The notes beneath the pieces are model-generated. The model was given only the letters and a program-made list of their open reading frames with translations. It was not told the DNA's origin and ran no database searches. A stretch of 64,000 nucleotides of DNA from Paenibacillus swuensis. GTDB taxonomy: Bacteria > Bacillota > Bacilli > Paenibacillales > DY6. This document shows, piece after piece, positions 1 to 8,013 of this stretch (within the stretch, counting starts at the first letter, position 1; each line of letters starts with the position of its first letter). Where the stretch lies: contig NZ_CP011388.1 in the NCBI RefSeq assembly GCF_001644605.1, forward strand, positions 1,907,001 to 1,971,000, given 5' to 3'. The position numbers and the translations under genes were made by a program.

Positions 1-756
1 GAATAGAGGCACAACCGCATTTTGTAACAGAATCCAGAGCGCCAGAAACAACGATGCCTTAAAAAATGTCCGATCCTTGAAAGGCTTTAACAGCAGCTTG
101 TAAGACTTGCTTTCACTCGCTTCGGCCATAGTCGGGTTGGGGTAGCAGGCCAAATAATAGATGTTGACGACTGTACAGATCAGGGCGATAGCATATAAAA
201 TCATAAATCCCGTTTCTTCCGGCCAACGATCCAGAATTTGTCCACCCACCAGAACAGCCAAGGCTGCCACAGCCCCATGAATCGTATTCCGAATTCCGAA
301 ATAGCGCCCTCTGACTTTAGCGGGAACGATATCCGCCACCAATGAGGTCCAGAACACGCCTGAAGCGGAAGCCATCACGAAGGATAACAGAAACATCCCG
401 ATAAACGTCCCGACCCACAACTCCTTGGGCATAAGGAAAGGAATGAATCCCGTCAAAGCCCACAGGATGCGGTGACTCCCTCCTAGCAGCACTAAAGCCA
501 GTTTCCGGTTAGGGAACCGATGCATATAGAAAGCGATGAACAGTTGAATCAAATTGGCAAAAGCGGGGATCGCGAGCGCGATGCCCACTTGCTCTGAAGT
601 AGCGCCCAGATACAACATATACCCTGTTAAGAACGGCCCACCCAGCAGGTTTCCGACCATTAAAGCCGGTACACCTTCCAGTGTAAGAGTTCTTAAGCTC
701 CGTCGATTCACCGAAGGCGGTTTATGAAGCTGGGCAGCATTTCGGATCCTTTGCAT
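1..756 (-). CDS. MFS transporter, C-terminus cut by window edge
   Basis: Reading the minus strand from the ATG at 756 gives about 252 codons without a stop, running off the left edge. The translation is strongly hydrophobic, with repeated membrane-length segments, and its central part ends one helix and starts the next with an R-G-R-Y-F-G-I-R-N stretch, typical of the loop of major facilitator superfamily carriers. The start is preceded by a purine-rich GGGGC about 7 bases upstream. It lies 12 bases after the aminopeptidase stop and is probably co-transcribed with it. The substrate cannot be told from this half protein. The family call is fairly safe; the function is open. Confidence 0.75.
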   Translation of the reverse strand, partial: MQRIRNAAQLHKPPSVNRRSLRTLTLEGVPALMVGNLLGGPFLTGYMLYLGATSEQVGIALAIPAFANLIQLFIAFYMHRFPNRKLALVLLGGSHRILWALTGFIPFLMPKELWVGTFIGMFLLSFVMASASGVFWTSLVADIVPAKVRGRYFGIRNTIHGAVAALAVLVGGQILDRWPEETGFMILYAIALICTVVNIYYLACYPNPTMAEASESKSYKLLLKPFKDRTFFKASLFLALWILLQNAVVPLF

Positions 757-768
757 AGTAGTTGCCCC

Positions 769-2310
769 TTATGTCAGGATAAGTTCAAGTACCGTGCGTA
801 CCATCGACCCCGTGGCTCCTTTAGGCTCCGTTCCCTTGTCGCTCCATAACCATGCGGTTCCGCCGGTATCCAGATGAATCCAGGGTGCGCCTTCAGCAAA
901 GGTGCCGATGAACAATCCGGCGGTAATGGCCGCCGCCCACCGCCCTTGCGCGTTCTTGATGTCCGCTACGTCGCTCTTCAGCATATCCCAGTATTCGGGG
1001 TAAGAAGGGAGCGGCCATACCTTCTCTCCTGCGCGCTTGGAGGCGGCTTGAAGCTCATGCAGAAAAGTCTCGTCATTCGTTACAGCGCCCGTCGCCACAT
1101 CCCCGAAGTTGATGAGAATCGCACCGGTTAACGTGGCGACATCAATCAGCTTCTCCGCTCCCAATTGTCTGGCGTAAGTCATGCCGTCCGCCAGCACAAT
1201 CCGTCCTTCCGCATCCGTGTTCAATACTTCAATGGTGCGTCCGCTCATAGAGGTAATGACGTCCCCTGGTTTGAACGCGTTCCCCGCGGGCATGTTCTCA
1301 GCCGCGGGGATGACCGTAATTAGGTTTACCTTCGGCTTTAGGCGGCCGACTGCATCCATGACACCCAGCAACGTGGCGGCGCCGCCCATGTCGCTGATCA
1401 TTTCCTCCATGCCTTCGCCTTTCTTAAGCGAAATACCGCCTGTGTCGAACGTGATACCTTTGCCGACCAGACCCAGCACATCCGTCCATTCGTCGGCGCC
1501 TTGGTATTTCATAACGATCATGCGCGGAGGATTTGCGCTGCCTTTTCCCACGGCAGCCAACCCTCCCATACCCAAGCGTTCAATCTCAACTTCATCATGG
1601 ACCTCGCAGAACATGCCGTGCTTGGAGGCGATCCGGACCGCCTCCTCCGCCATCCCTTGCGGTGTCAGCAGATTGCCGGGCATGTTCGTGAGATCCCGAG
1701 CCACATTCGTAGCTTCACCGTAGACATTCCCTATGAGAAGTTCCCGAGCGGAAATTTCTTGCGCAGGGAGTTGTTTCGCCAGAATATTCACCTGTGTTAA
1801 TCGGACGTCTTCAGATTTCAACATAGCGTAAGTCCGCATCCGGTAACTGCCTAAAGTGATTCCCTCGGCGATTTTACGCAACAGGATGCCATGATCCATA
1901 ACCAAAGCGGTACTCGCTCCTGTAGCAGCACCCTGAACCCCGTTACTTTCAGGCAGCGGTGACAACGATACGGTTAACGTTTCAATCTGAAGTTTAAATG
2001 CCTCTTTCGCGGCGAAGACAGCTCCGTCTCGAAAAGCATCCTCATGATAAGGGTGGCCTCCGATGCCTGCCAATATCAAATAGTCGTAAGGAATAAGACC
2101 CAGTGTAGGTAACACTTTGACCTCGTGAGGCTCAGCTTTGAATAATTTATTGTCCTTCAGCCTTTGTATAGCAACGTCTAACTGCGGATGTATCCATGCG
2201 TCATGCTCCAACTCTTCTTTAGAAATATAAACAACTGCAGCCTGAGATCCTTGAAATGCAAGTACTGTATCCGCTTGCACTATTTTGAAATCAATTGATG
2301 TTCTTTCCAT
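769..2310 (-). CDS. pepA: Leucyl aminopeptidase (M17, cytosol aminopeptidase)
   Basis: This 513-residue protein has the usual M17 length and plan: a variable N-terminal domain (about 1-180) and a C-terminal metallopeptidase domain. It carries the signature NTDAEGR (about residue 360) and the upstream VGKGITFDTGGISLK block, which supply metal ligands (Lys, Asp, Asp, Glu) and catalytic Lys/Arg in the family. It should be a cytoplasmic two-metal hexameric enzyme removing N-terminal residues, preferentially Leu, from peptides. The ATG has a GCAGGAG Shine-Dalgarno sequence. The MFS gene follows after 12 bases. Nothing is missing from the active site. Confidence 0.95.
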   Translation of the reverse strand: MERTSIDFKIVQADTVLAFQGSQAAVVYISKEELEHDAWIHPQLDVAIQRLKDNKLFKAEPHEVKVLPTLGLIPYDYLILAGIGGHPYHEDAFRDGAVFAAKEAFKLQIETLTVSLSPLPESNGVQGAATGASTALVMDHGILLRKIAEGITLGSYRMRTYAMLKSEDVRLTQVNILAKQLPAQEISARELLIGNVYGEATNVARDLTNMPGNLLTPQGMAEEAVRIASKHGMFCEVHDEVEIERLGMGGLAAVGKGSANPPRMIVMKYQGADEWTDVLGLVGKGITFDTGGISLKKGEGMEEMISDMGGAATLLGVMDAVGRLKPKVNLITVIPAAENMPAGNAFKPGDVITSMSGRTIEVLNTDAEGRIVLADGMTYARQLGAEKLIDVATLTGAILINFGDVATGAVTNDETFLHELQAASKRAGEKVWPLPSYPEYWDMLKSDVADIKNAQGRWAAAITAGLFIGTFAEGAPWIHLDTGGTAWLWSDKGTEPKGATGSMVRTVLELILT

Positions 2311-2385
2311 GGTGGGTACTCCTGCCTCTTATGTAATGTAATGCTTAGCCTTTAAACGAATTGTATCATAATCCCATAGGCATGC

Positions 2386-2421
2386 AAAAAAGGACAAGAG
2401 AATTAATTTCTCCTATCCTTT
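2386..2421 (-). terminator. Rho-independent terminator after rsgI
   Basis: On the minus strand an AAAGGA-x-A-x-GAGAA stem folds onto TTCTC-x-T-x-TCCTTT, with a short ATTAA loop and a T-run. It lies just past the rsgI stop and before the aminopeptidase start. A second hairpin (AAGCTC/GAGCTT arms, about 2434-2469) sits between it and the rsgI stop. Confidence 0.75.
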
Positions 2422-2475
2422 GAACAGAAATAAGCTCCGTATTCTCCTCGTTTAGAGAATGAGCTTTCATCGGGT

Positions 2476-4122
2476 TTAGTCATGGTGTGGGTTCTTTACG
2501 CCGGCGTACTTGTTGTTGTTCAAGGATGGGTTACGAACATTCTTATTATTCACGTCCGCGCCACCCTTGTTCTTGATCAGTTGCTCGTCGTTATCGTTGG
2601 ATCTGTTCTTGTCATCATCATTGTCATCATTGTCATTATCATCGCTATTGTGCTTGGCATGATCTTTGCGCTTTTCTGCTTCTTTGCGCTTCTCTGCTTC
2701 CTTGCGCTTTTCTGCTTCTTCTTTGCGCTTTTCTATTTCTTCTTTTCGCTTCTCCGCTTCTTCTTTGCGCTTCTGATCTTCCCTGCCCTTCTCTTCCTCT
2801 TTGCGTTTAAGTTCTTCCAACTTCCTGAGGGCTTCTTTTTTTCTCTCCTCCTCCAGCTTATTGCGCTCGTTCTCAATGAGATTTACTAGACGATCCCGGT
2901 CTGACTCGGTTGTATTTTTAGAGTCGTCATCATTTTTAACGTCGTTTTTATCATCGTCTTGGTCTTTATCGTTTTCTTTGTTGTTCTTGTCATCTTTATC
3001 ATTATCATCTTTTTTATCATTGTCTCTGTTTTTATCTTCTTTCTTGTGCCCGCTGGAAGTTTTGCCGTCTGTATGCTTTTTTAAGTGCTCCCTTGCTAAT
3101 TGATCCAAAAGTTTCTGAAGCTTTTCGCGTTCCCGTTCCTCAAGCTGTTGCGATGTTTTTGTAACAATCGGTTGTACTACCTCTGCTTTCGGCTTCTCCG
3201 CAGCTTTTGACGGCTTCTCTTCATCTTTCGACGGCTTCTCCGACTTCTTCTCTTCTAAGGAATCATCCGTTTGAGGCTTCTTCTCAGCAGGGATTGACTG
3301 CTCAAGCATCCGCTTCAGTTCTATGGGATCCGAAGGCTGATCCATGATGACTTTGAGCTCTTTATGTTCTTTCACCATTTTGTGAATGGACTTCTGCTTG
3401 AATTCATCCAGCGGAATATCATTGCCTTTACTTTGCGATTGCAGATAATAGGCCATCTTTGCCGTGGACACACCGCTTTGCAGTGCTGCTTTGCGCATTT
3501 CCTTAGGTGTTTCTATCGCGGTTACCGGATAAGCCTTTAGCTTCTTGGCAACCACCCGCTTTTCAATGCTCTCGGTTACTTTTTTCTTCACTTTTTCGGT
3601 CAAAAGGTGCTGAGCTGTCCTAGTCTTCTCTTCCAGCATCCAAGTACTGGATATGACGATGTCCCCGTCTTCCTGGTCGAGATAACCTTTCTGTCCAGCC
3701 TGATCCATGATGATCCCGGTCGCCTGATCTAATGACGAACCCCTGATTTCCAGTTTATCCAATAGTTGTATACCGTCATCGTTGATTCCGCGCACTTCAA
3801 TAACATTCTCATTCGTGTCGATGCCCAGTTCCACACTGGGATTAATATCCAGAGTAACATAAGCCGCTACGATCGGTTGGGAAGGCTTGGCTCCGAAACC
3901 GCCTGAAGCAGAGAAGATGACAAGAAACAGGATGACCGCTGCCGTAGCCGCGCTGAATAAAGCATGCATAGAGCCTTTGCGCCAGGTGTTAGCGGCGGGG
4001 CAATCTACCTCATCACCAATGTGAATATCTTGGGGTGAACGTCTAATCTTTCGAAATTGGCCGTCAGGTGTCATGACGATAACGCTCTTCGTGCCCAACT
4101 CCATTACGATGCCTTTATTCAT
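2476..4122 (-). CDS. rsgI: Anti-sigma-I factor RsgI with very long disordered tail
   Basis: Transmembrane anti-sigma factor that holds SigI at the membrane. Residues about 1-50 (MNKGIVMELGTKSVIV start) are the cytosolic RsgI N-terminal domain that binds SigI. One membrane segment lies at about 53-72. It is followed by the conserved juxtamembrane domain with YVTLDINPSVELGID. Related RsgI proteins undergo autoproteolysis at an Asn-Pro bond, and an N-P is present here. The outside part from about 270 is a highly charged Lys/Glu/Asp/Asn-rich disordered region with tandem KRKEEAEK-type repeats. At 548 residues it is much longer than the B. subtilis protein (about 380). Its ATG overlaps the sigI stop by 8 bases, and the Shine-Dalgarno sequence is AAGGGAG. 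Confidence 0.9.
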   Translation of the reverse strand: MNKGIVMELGTKSVIVMTPDGQFRKIRRSPQDIHIGDEVDCPAANTWRKGSMHALFSAATAAVILFLVIFSASGGFGAKPSQPIVAAYVTLDINPSVELGIDTNENVIEVRGINDDGIQLLDKLEIRGSSLDQATGIIMDQAGQKGYLDQEDGDIVISSTWMLEEKTRTAQHLLTEKVKKKVTESIEKRVVAKKLKAYPVTAIETPKEMRKAALQSGVSTAKMAYYLQSQSKGNDIPLDEFKQKSIHKMVKEHKELKVIMDQPSDPIELKRMLEQSIPAEKKPQTDDSLEEKKSEKPSKDEEKPSKAAEKPKAEVVQPIVTKTSQQLEEREREKLQKLLDQLAREHLKKHTDGKTSSGHKKEDKNRDNDKKDDNDKDDKNNKENDKDQDDDKNDVKNDDDSKNTTESDRDRLVNLIENERNKLEEERKKEALRKLEELKRKEEEKGREDQKRKEEAEKRKEEIEKRKEEAEKRKEAEKRKEAEKRKDHAKHNSDDNDNDDNDDDKNRSNDNDEQLIKNKGGADVNNKNVRNPSLNNNKYAGVKNPHHD

Positions 4123-4924
4123 GTTCCTTGCTCCCTTCTGCGGAGTCCATTATATGTAAGTAATCAATTAAATATGGAAAGTTACCGTTAAAGATAACAG
4201 AAATCGCAATGATGTATTTACGATTACGTTCCAGCGTTTTTCGGGAGACTTCGACTTTCTCTAGAAGCTCTTTGATGGGCAATGTTTTTTTGGTCATAAG
4301 TATGGAGAACAGCGTTTCGTCTTCAGAAAGAATTTTACCTATTCGAAAAAACATTTGCCTGGAATCCGTATGCTTTGGCGAGTTGTTTACAAGATCCTGA
4401 AAAGTAATGCCGAACCGGGAAAGCTTCTCCGTAAATTGCAGAATTTCATTGCATCGCTCTTCGCGGATTCGTTCCTTCTCGTACTCATGAATCGCCTGAT
4501 GCACCTCAATCGGATGCAATTGCCCGTCCTCTTCGTCCTCAGCATCGAACGCGCTGTAAGGAACTTGCTGCAGAAATCGTTGCTCCTTGCGCACATAGTC
4601 AATAAGACGGCGCCGAATCACCGTTTCCGCAAACCCGATGAATGATCGGCCTGCGCCCGGAACGAACTGATTAATGGCTTCGTTAAAGGCATTCAATGCT
4701 ATGCTAAACTCATCGTCCTTCGACGGATCAATGTAGCGTTTACTAAATCGGCTTGCGGCTTTAACAACATAAGGCTGATAGTCCGTTATAAACTGATTGC
4801 GCAGACGTAAATCACCCTGTTGAATCCGAAGAACTTGCTCCTCGGCTGTTTCTGTCAGGGGTTCTGCTCCGGATTTGTGAGATTGGTGCTTCCCAAGAAA
4901 TTTCTTAAAGAGTAGTAATAACAA
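4115..4924 (-). CDS. sigI: RNA polymerase sigma factor SigI
   Basis: Sigma-70-related factor of the SigI group, about 269 residues. It has the region-2-like block (DEFSIALNAFNEAINQF, FIGFAETVIRRRLIDYVRKE) and the C-terminal SigI domain with a helix-turn-helix-like LPIKELLEKVEVSRKTLERNRKYIIA. SigI responds to heat and cell-wall stress in Bacillus. The open frame runs to 5116, but those extra residues have no family counterpart. I prefer the TTG at 4924 because GAGGTGG lies 5-6 bases before it; a GTG at 4933 is the alternative. It is the first gene of the sigI-rsgI operon, with its 3' end overlapping rsgI. Confidence 0.9.
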   Translation of the reverse strand: MLLLLFKKFLGKHQSHKSGAEPLTETAEEQVLRIQQGDLRLRNQFITDYQPYVVKAASRFSKRYIDPSKDDEFSIALNAFNEAINQFVPGAGRSFIGFAETVIRRRLIDYVRKEQRFLQQVPYSAFDAEDEEDGQLHPIEVHQAIHEYEKERIREERCNEILQFTEKLSRFGITFQDLVNNSPKHTDSRQMFFRIGKILSEDETLFSILMTKKTLPIKELLEKVEVSRKTLERNRKYIIAISVIFNGNFPYLIDYLHIMDSAEGSKEHE

Positions 4925-4947
4925 CCTTTCCACCTCACACCATAGAA

Positions 4948-4977
4948 TTCGTTCCCATCGGACGAAATACGGGGGGT
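4948..4977 (-). promoter_or_regulatory. Possible SigI-type autoregulatory promoter
   Basis: On the minus strand ACCCCC (4977-4972) is followed 20 bases later by CGAA (4951-4948), just upstream of the sigI start. SigI promoters in Bacillus use ACCCCC at -35 and CGAA at -10, and sigI is usually autoregulated. I am not sure that the 20-base spacing fits, so this is tentative. Confidence 0.4.
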
Positions 4978-4984
4978 ATGGCAC

Positions 4985-5018
4985 AAAAAGAAAAAAACGC
5001 CTCCCAACAGGAGACGTT
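4985..5018 (-). terminator. Terminator between the 142-aa gene and sigI
   Basis: The minus strand reads AACGTCTCC-TGTT-GGGAGGCGTT followed by a run of seven T. The stem has one mismatch. It separates the gene ending at 5026 from sigI, so sigI must have its own promoter. Confidence 0.8.
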
Positions 5019-5025
5019 CGGTGCT

Positions 5026-5454
5026 TTAGCGTAAGCCGCCCATTTTCTTCTTGTTCCTCAGTTTGGCCCTTCGAGAGCTTAAAGTTCCCAGTCGTTCCTT
5101 CAACTGGGATTCCCATTCCGTGTCCTGCAGGGACTTCGCGACGCTGAGTAAATCCAGCGCCATGTCAATCTGATTGCGTACAACCTCCAAGGGATCTTCC
5201 TGTTCATGATTGACGCAGTTCTCATATAGTTCATGATCCGCCTTCGGATCAATATAATCGTCGAAATCGACTTCGGGTGCTCCGTCACCGATGGCGTACT
5301 CGGATAGGATTTCGTATTCGTTTTCTGCCATGTAGTGAACCTCGATCTTATGGCATACCGGACAGAATAACAACGGAACGTTGTGAATATGGGTACGCAT
5401 CTGTTTCAGCGTTCCTTTGGTACCAATCATACTGGCGCCGCAACAAAAACTCAT
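5026..5454 (-). CDS. Conserved hypothetical protein with Cys motifs
   Basis: I do not recognise this 142-residue protein. It begins MSFCCGAS and has a CPVC at about residue 32, so four Cys residues in two pairs could bind zinc as a small ribbon. The middle is acidic (EVDFDDYIDPKADHE) and the C-terminus is basic and helical (SSRRAKLRNKKK). There is no signal peptide or membrane segment. It ends at its own terminator and is not fused to the sigI operon. A nucleic-acid or zinc-binding role is only a guess. Confidence 0.7.
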   Translation of the reverse strand: MSFCCGASMIGTKGTLKQMRTHIHNVPLLFCPVCHKIEVHYMAENEYEILSEYAIGDGAPEVDFDDYIDPKADHELYENCVNHEQEDPLEVVRNQIDMALDLLSVAKSLQDTEWESQLKERLGTLSSRRAKLRNKKKMGGLR

Positions 5455-5682
5455 ATTCTGATACCCCCTAACGTGGTAAGCACAGCCTTTAAGAATAAAT
5501 ATTCTGCACAGAGGTACAACATTCCTTTTTAAACTTTACCTTCTTTTGGATGGAAAGAAAACCCCCAAATGTTTACAGGGTGCAACCTTCAGTTGTACAA
5601 ATTCTAATTATTAAGGCGTTTTCATAGGCTAAAACAACCGATAAAAACGGATTAACCACGACTTAACGAAGGGGCGGTTGTT

Positions 5683-5889
5683 ATGAATATCATACCCATC
5701 GGGTCCAAGCAAATCAGTTACATCCGTTATGATTCCTGCACGCATGAATTGGTGGCGCATTACCATACAGGCGAAGTCCGAACCTATGCGTCCATAAGTG
5801 AGCAGGAGTATGATTTACTGGTGCGTTCTTGCAATAAATATGACGCGTTCGTTTATATTACACAAACTCACGGGGATCTGCACGGCTGA
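5683..5889 (+). CDS. KTSC-domain small protein
   Basis: A 68-residue protein matching the KTSC pattern: a short beta-rich fold with I-x-Y-I-R-Y near the start, H-x-G-E-V-R-T-Y in the middle and a final helix. The family was named for lysyl-tRNA-synthetase-C-terminal-like sequences; its members are small and of unclear function. A good GGGGCGG Shine-Dalgarno sequence precedes the ATG. The DUF4912-glycosyltransferase gene begins about 130 bases downstream on the same strand. Confidence 0.7.
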   Translation: MNIIPIGSKQISYIRYDSCTHELVAHYHTGEVRTYASISEQEYDLLVRSCNKYDAFVYITQTHGDLHG

Positions 5890-6016
5890 AAAATTACAGC
5901 CGTTTGTCAGGTCCCTTCCTCTGAGTGAGGCGTCATCCGTGCAGCCGATGATTTGTAATGCTACAATAGAAGGAACGCGAATCTACGGAATGAAAGAGCG
6001 CACGGGAGTGTACGAT

Positions 6017-7888
6017 ATGGACAAACAGTCTGACGTTAAATCTGCCCCAAACAACGATACGTATTTAACTTATGCCGTAACCCCCGAAGGGGACATTGCC
6101 TGGGAATGGAATGTGTCTTCGGCTATGCAAGCCATGATTACAAGGCATATGAAACAACCATGGCATGAAATCCCGTTGGTGATGCGAACCTACACCTTAT
6201 CTTCGGATGACCGGGAGGCGGCCTATGAAGATTTCCCGATTAGCGATGAACCTTTAGCGGTTAATAGAACAAGGTGCGGGCTAACCTCTCCTTGGGCCGA
6301 GCTAGGTTACCTATCGCATGGGAATCCGTTTATCCCGATCTTACGTTGCGGCCAAGATCCCGATAAGCCGTTTCCTATTATTATATCGACCGGGGACATG
6401 TCAAATGTAACAGTAGGCGGTTGGTGGGGTACTGAAGTTTTTGACGGGTATGGTTTAGGGTATAAAGGGAATGATGGGCTGCCCCCGCGGTCAGACGATT
6501 CAGCCATGGGTAGACCGCCTTCATACGCAGCACCTTCATCATTCAGCGCAGCCCTGTCTTCAATGAGCGCAGCCCTGTCACCATTCAGCGTAGCACCGTC
6601 TTCAATGAGCGCAGCCCCTTTACCTTCAGCTGTATCCCGTGGTTGCAAAAGTAATTTTCCCGCTGTACTGATGCTTAGTTGGGAGTACCCGCCCCATGTT
6701 GTTGGAGGATTGGCCGCTTCTGTGGAAGGGTTGTCCCGCGGACTGTCCAGGCTAGGGTGGGAGGTTCATGTGCTCACGATCCAAACGGAGCATGCCCCCG
6801 CTTATCAATGGAGCGACGGCGTTCATATTCACAGAGAGCCTGATTTACGTTCAGCTACCCCTCTCCCCTTCATGGAATGGGTGTTCGCGATGAATCTGGC
6901 TTTCTTGCGAGGCGCGGAGAGGTTGACCCGCGAAGGCTGTCGGTTCGGGCTCATCCATGCCCACGACTGGTTAACCGGCGCAGCCGCGGCCCAGCTTAAA
7001 CAAAGCTGGAAGGTACCGCTTGCCGCCACAGTCCATTCGACCGAGGCGGGCCGTTCTTTAGGTCATCAAGGAAGCCGAGGTCAGATGGCTATCCGCGAAG
7101 CCGACCGCGCCCTGGCGTATGAAGCGGATCATGTTCTCGTCTGCAGCCGCTATATGGCTGCTGAGATCTTCGCGGAGACGGGAATTTCAGTGTCGAAGCT
7201 TACGGTTGTGCGCAATGGCGTGGATGCTGAAGCATGGGCCGGGCAGGACGCTGCCGGCGACCCGAAGGACATCCGTGAAACAAGCCATGGCTTCGTTGGC
7301 GAGGCGGCTGACTTGTCCAGTCGGTTCGAGCCAGCCGGCGCCGGGGAGCAACACATCGTGTTCCTCGGCCGGCTCGTTCACGAGAAAGGCGCGCAATACT
7401 TGCTGCGCGCCATGCCGCTCTTGCTGCGGCGATGCCCGCAGGCGCGGCTGACGCTCGCCGGCGCGGGCCCGTACGAGCCGCAGCTGCGCGCGCTCGCCGC
7501 GGAGCTCGGGCTCGCCGCGCCGCGCGTGCGCTTCGCCGGCTTCGCGGGCCCCGCCGCGCGCCGCGCGCTGCTCGCGGGAGCGGCCGTCGTCGCCGTGCCG
7601 AGCCTCTACGAGCCGTTCGGGCTCGTAGCGCTCGAGGCGATGGCGGCGGGCCGCCCGCTCGTCGCCTGCGCCAGCGGCGGCCTGACCGAGCTCGTCGAGC
7701 ATGGCGTCGACGGGCTTCTGGCTGCGCCGCGCAGCGCGGAGGCGCTGGCGGAGCAGCTGGCCGCCGTGCTTGGCGACGGCGCGCTCGCCGCGCGGCTCGC
7801 GGCAGGGGCTCAGCGCAAAGCGCTGAGCTGCGGCTGGGCGGAGCCGGCCGCCGAAGTTAGCCGCTTGTATGCGCGGCTGTTAAACTGA
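6017..7888 (+). CDS. DUF4912 domain fused to a GT4 glycosyltransferase
   Basis: The first about 150 residues resemble DUF4912 (IAWEWNV near the start; WAELGYLSHGNPFIPILR near its end). A low-complexity linker follows, made of four 7-residue units (FSAALSS, MSAALSP, FSVAPSS, MSAAPLP). After it comes a GT4 glycosyltransferase: LSWEYPPHVVGGL nucleotide-sugar loop, IHAHDWLTG, and the C-terminal E-P-F-G-L-V-A-L-E-A donor-binding motif. The fold is like bacterial glycogen synthase, but acceptor and donor are unknown. I chose the ATG at 6017 because GGGAGTG sits 6 bases upstream; the frame is open further upstream, overlapping the KTSC gene. The last third is far richer in GC than the first. Confidence 0.8.
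   Translation: MDKQSDVKSAPNNDTYLTYAVTPEGDIAWEWNVSSAMQAMITRHMKQPWHEIPLVMRTYTLSSDDREAAYEDFPISDEPLAVNRTRCGLTSPWAELGYLSHGNPFIPILRCGQDPDKPFPIIISTGDMSNVTVGGWWGTEVFDGYGLGYKGNDGLPPRSDDSAMGRPPSYAAPSSFSAALSSMSAALSPFSVAPSSMSAAPLPSAVSRGCKSNFPAVLMLSWEYPPHVVGGLAASVEGLSRGLSRLGWEVHVLTIQTEHAPAYQWSDGVHIHREPDLRSATPLPFMEWVFAMNLAFLRGAERLTREGCRFGLIHAHDWLTGAAAAQLKQSWKVPLAATVHSTEAGRSLGHQGSRGQMAIREADRALAYEADHVLVCSRYMAAEIFAETGISVSKLTVVRNGVDAEAWAGQDAAGDPKDIRETSHGFVGEAADLSSRFEPAGAGEQHIVFLGRLVHEKGAQYLLRAMPLLLRRCPQARLTLAGAGPYEPQLRALAAELGLAAPRVRFAGFAGPAARRALLAGAAVVAVPSLYEPFGLVALEAMAAGRPLVACASGGLTELVEHGVDGLLAAPRSAEALAEQLAAVLGDGALAARLAAGAQRKALSCGWAEPAAEVSRLYARLLN
6540..6623 (+). repeat. Four 21-bp in-frame tandem repeats (linker)
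   Basis: Four units of 21 bp based on CATTCAGCGCAGCCCTGTCTT and CAATGAGCGCAGCCCTGTCAC lie end to end inside the glycosyltransferase gene. They encode the Ala/Ser-rich linker between the DUF4912 and GT4 domains. Confidence 0.85.
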
Positions 7889-8013
7889 TGTTTTTTGGTG
7901 CAATCTGATGAAACTTGCACATTTAAGTAGGCAAGGCCGTGCCCTTTTGCTACACTATTGCTAAATCATTACAGAGAAATCAATAATGTTCCTATGGATA
8001 AGGAAGTGGTAGA

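Noticed and set aside
7187-7702. Minus-strand frame inside the GT4 gene, and similar ones at 53298-54002
   Set aside because: Shadow frames in GC-rich coding DNA; the real genes are clear on the other strand or frame.
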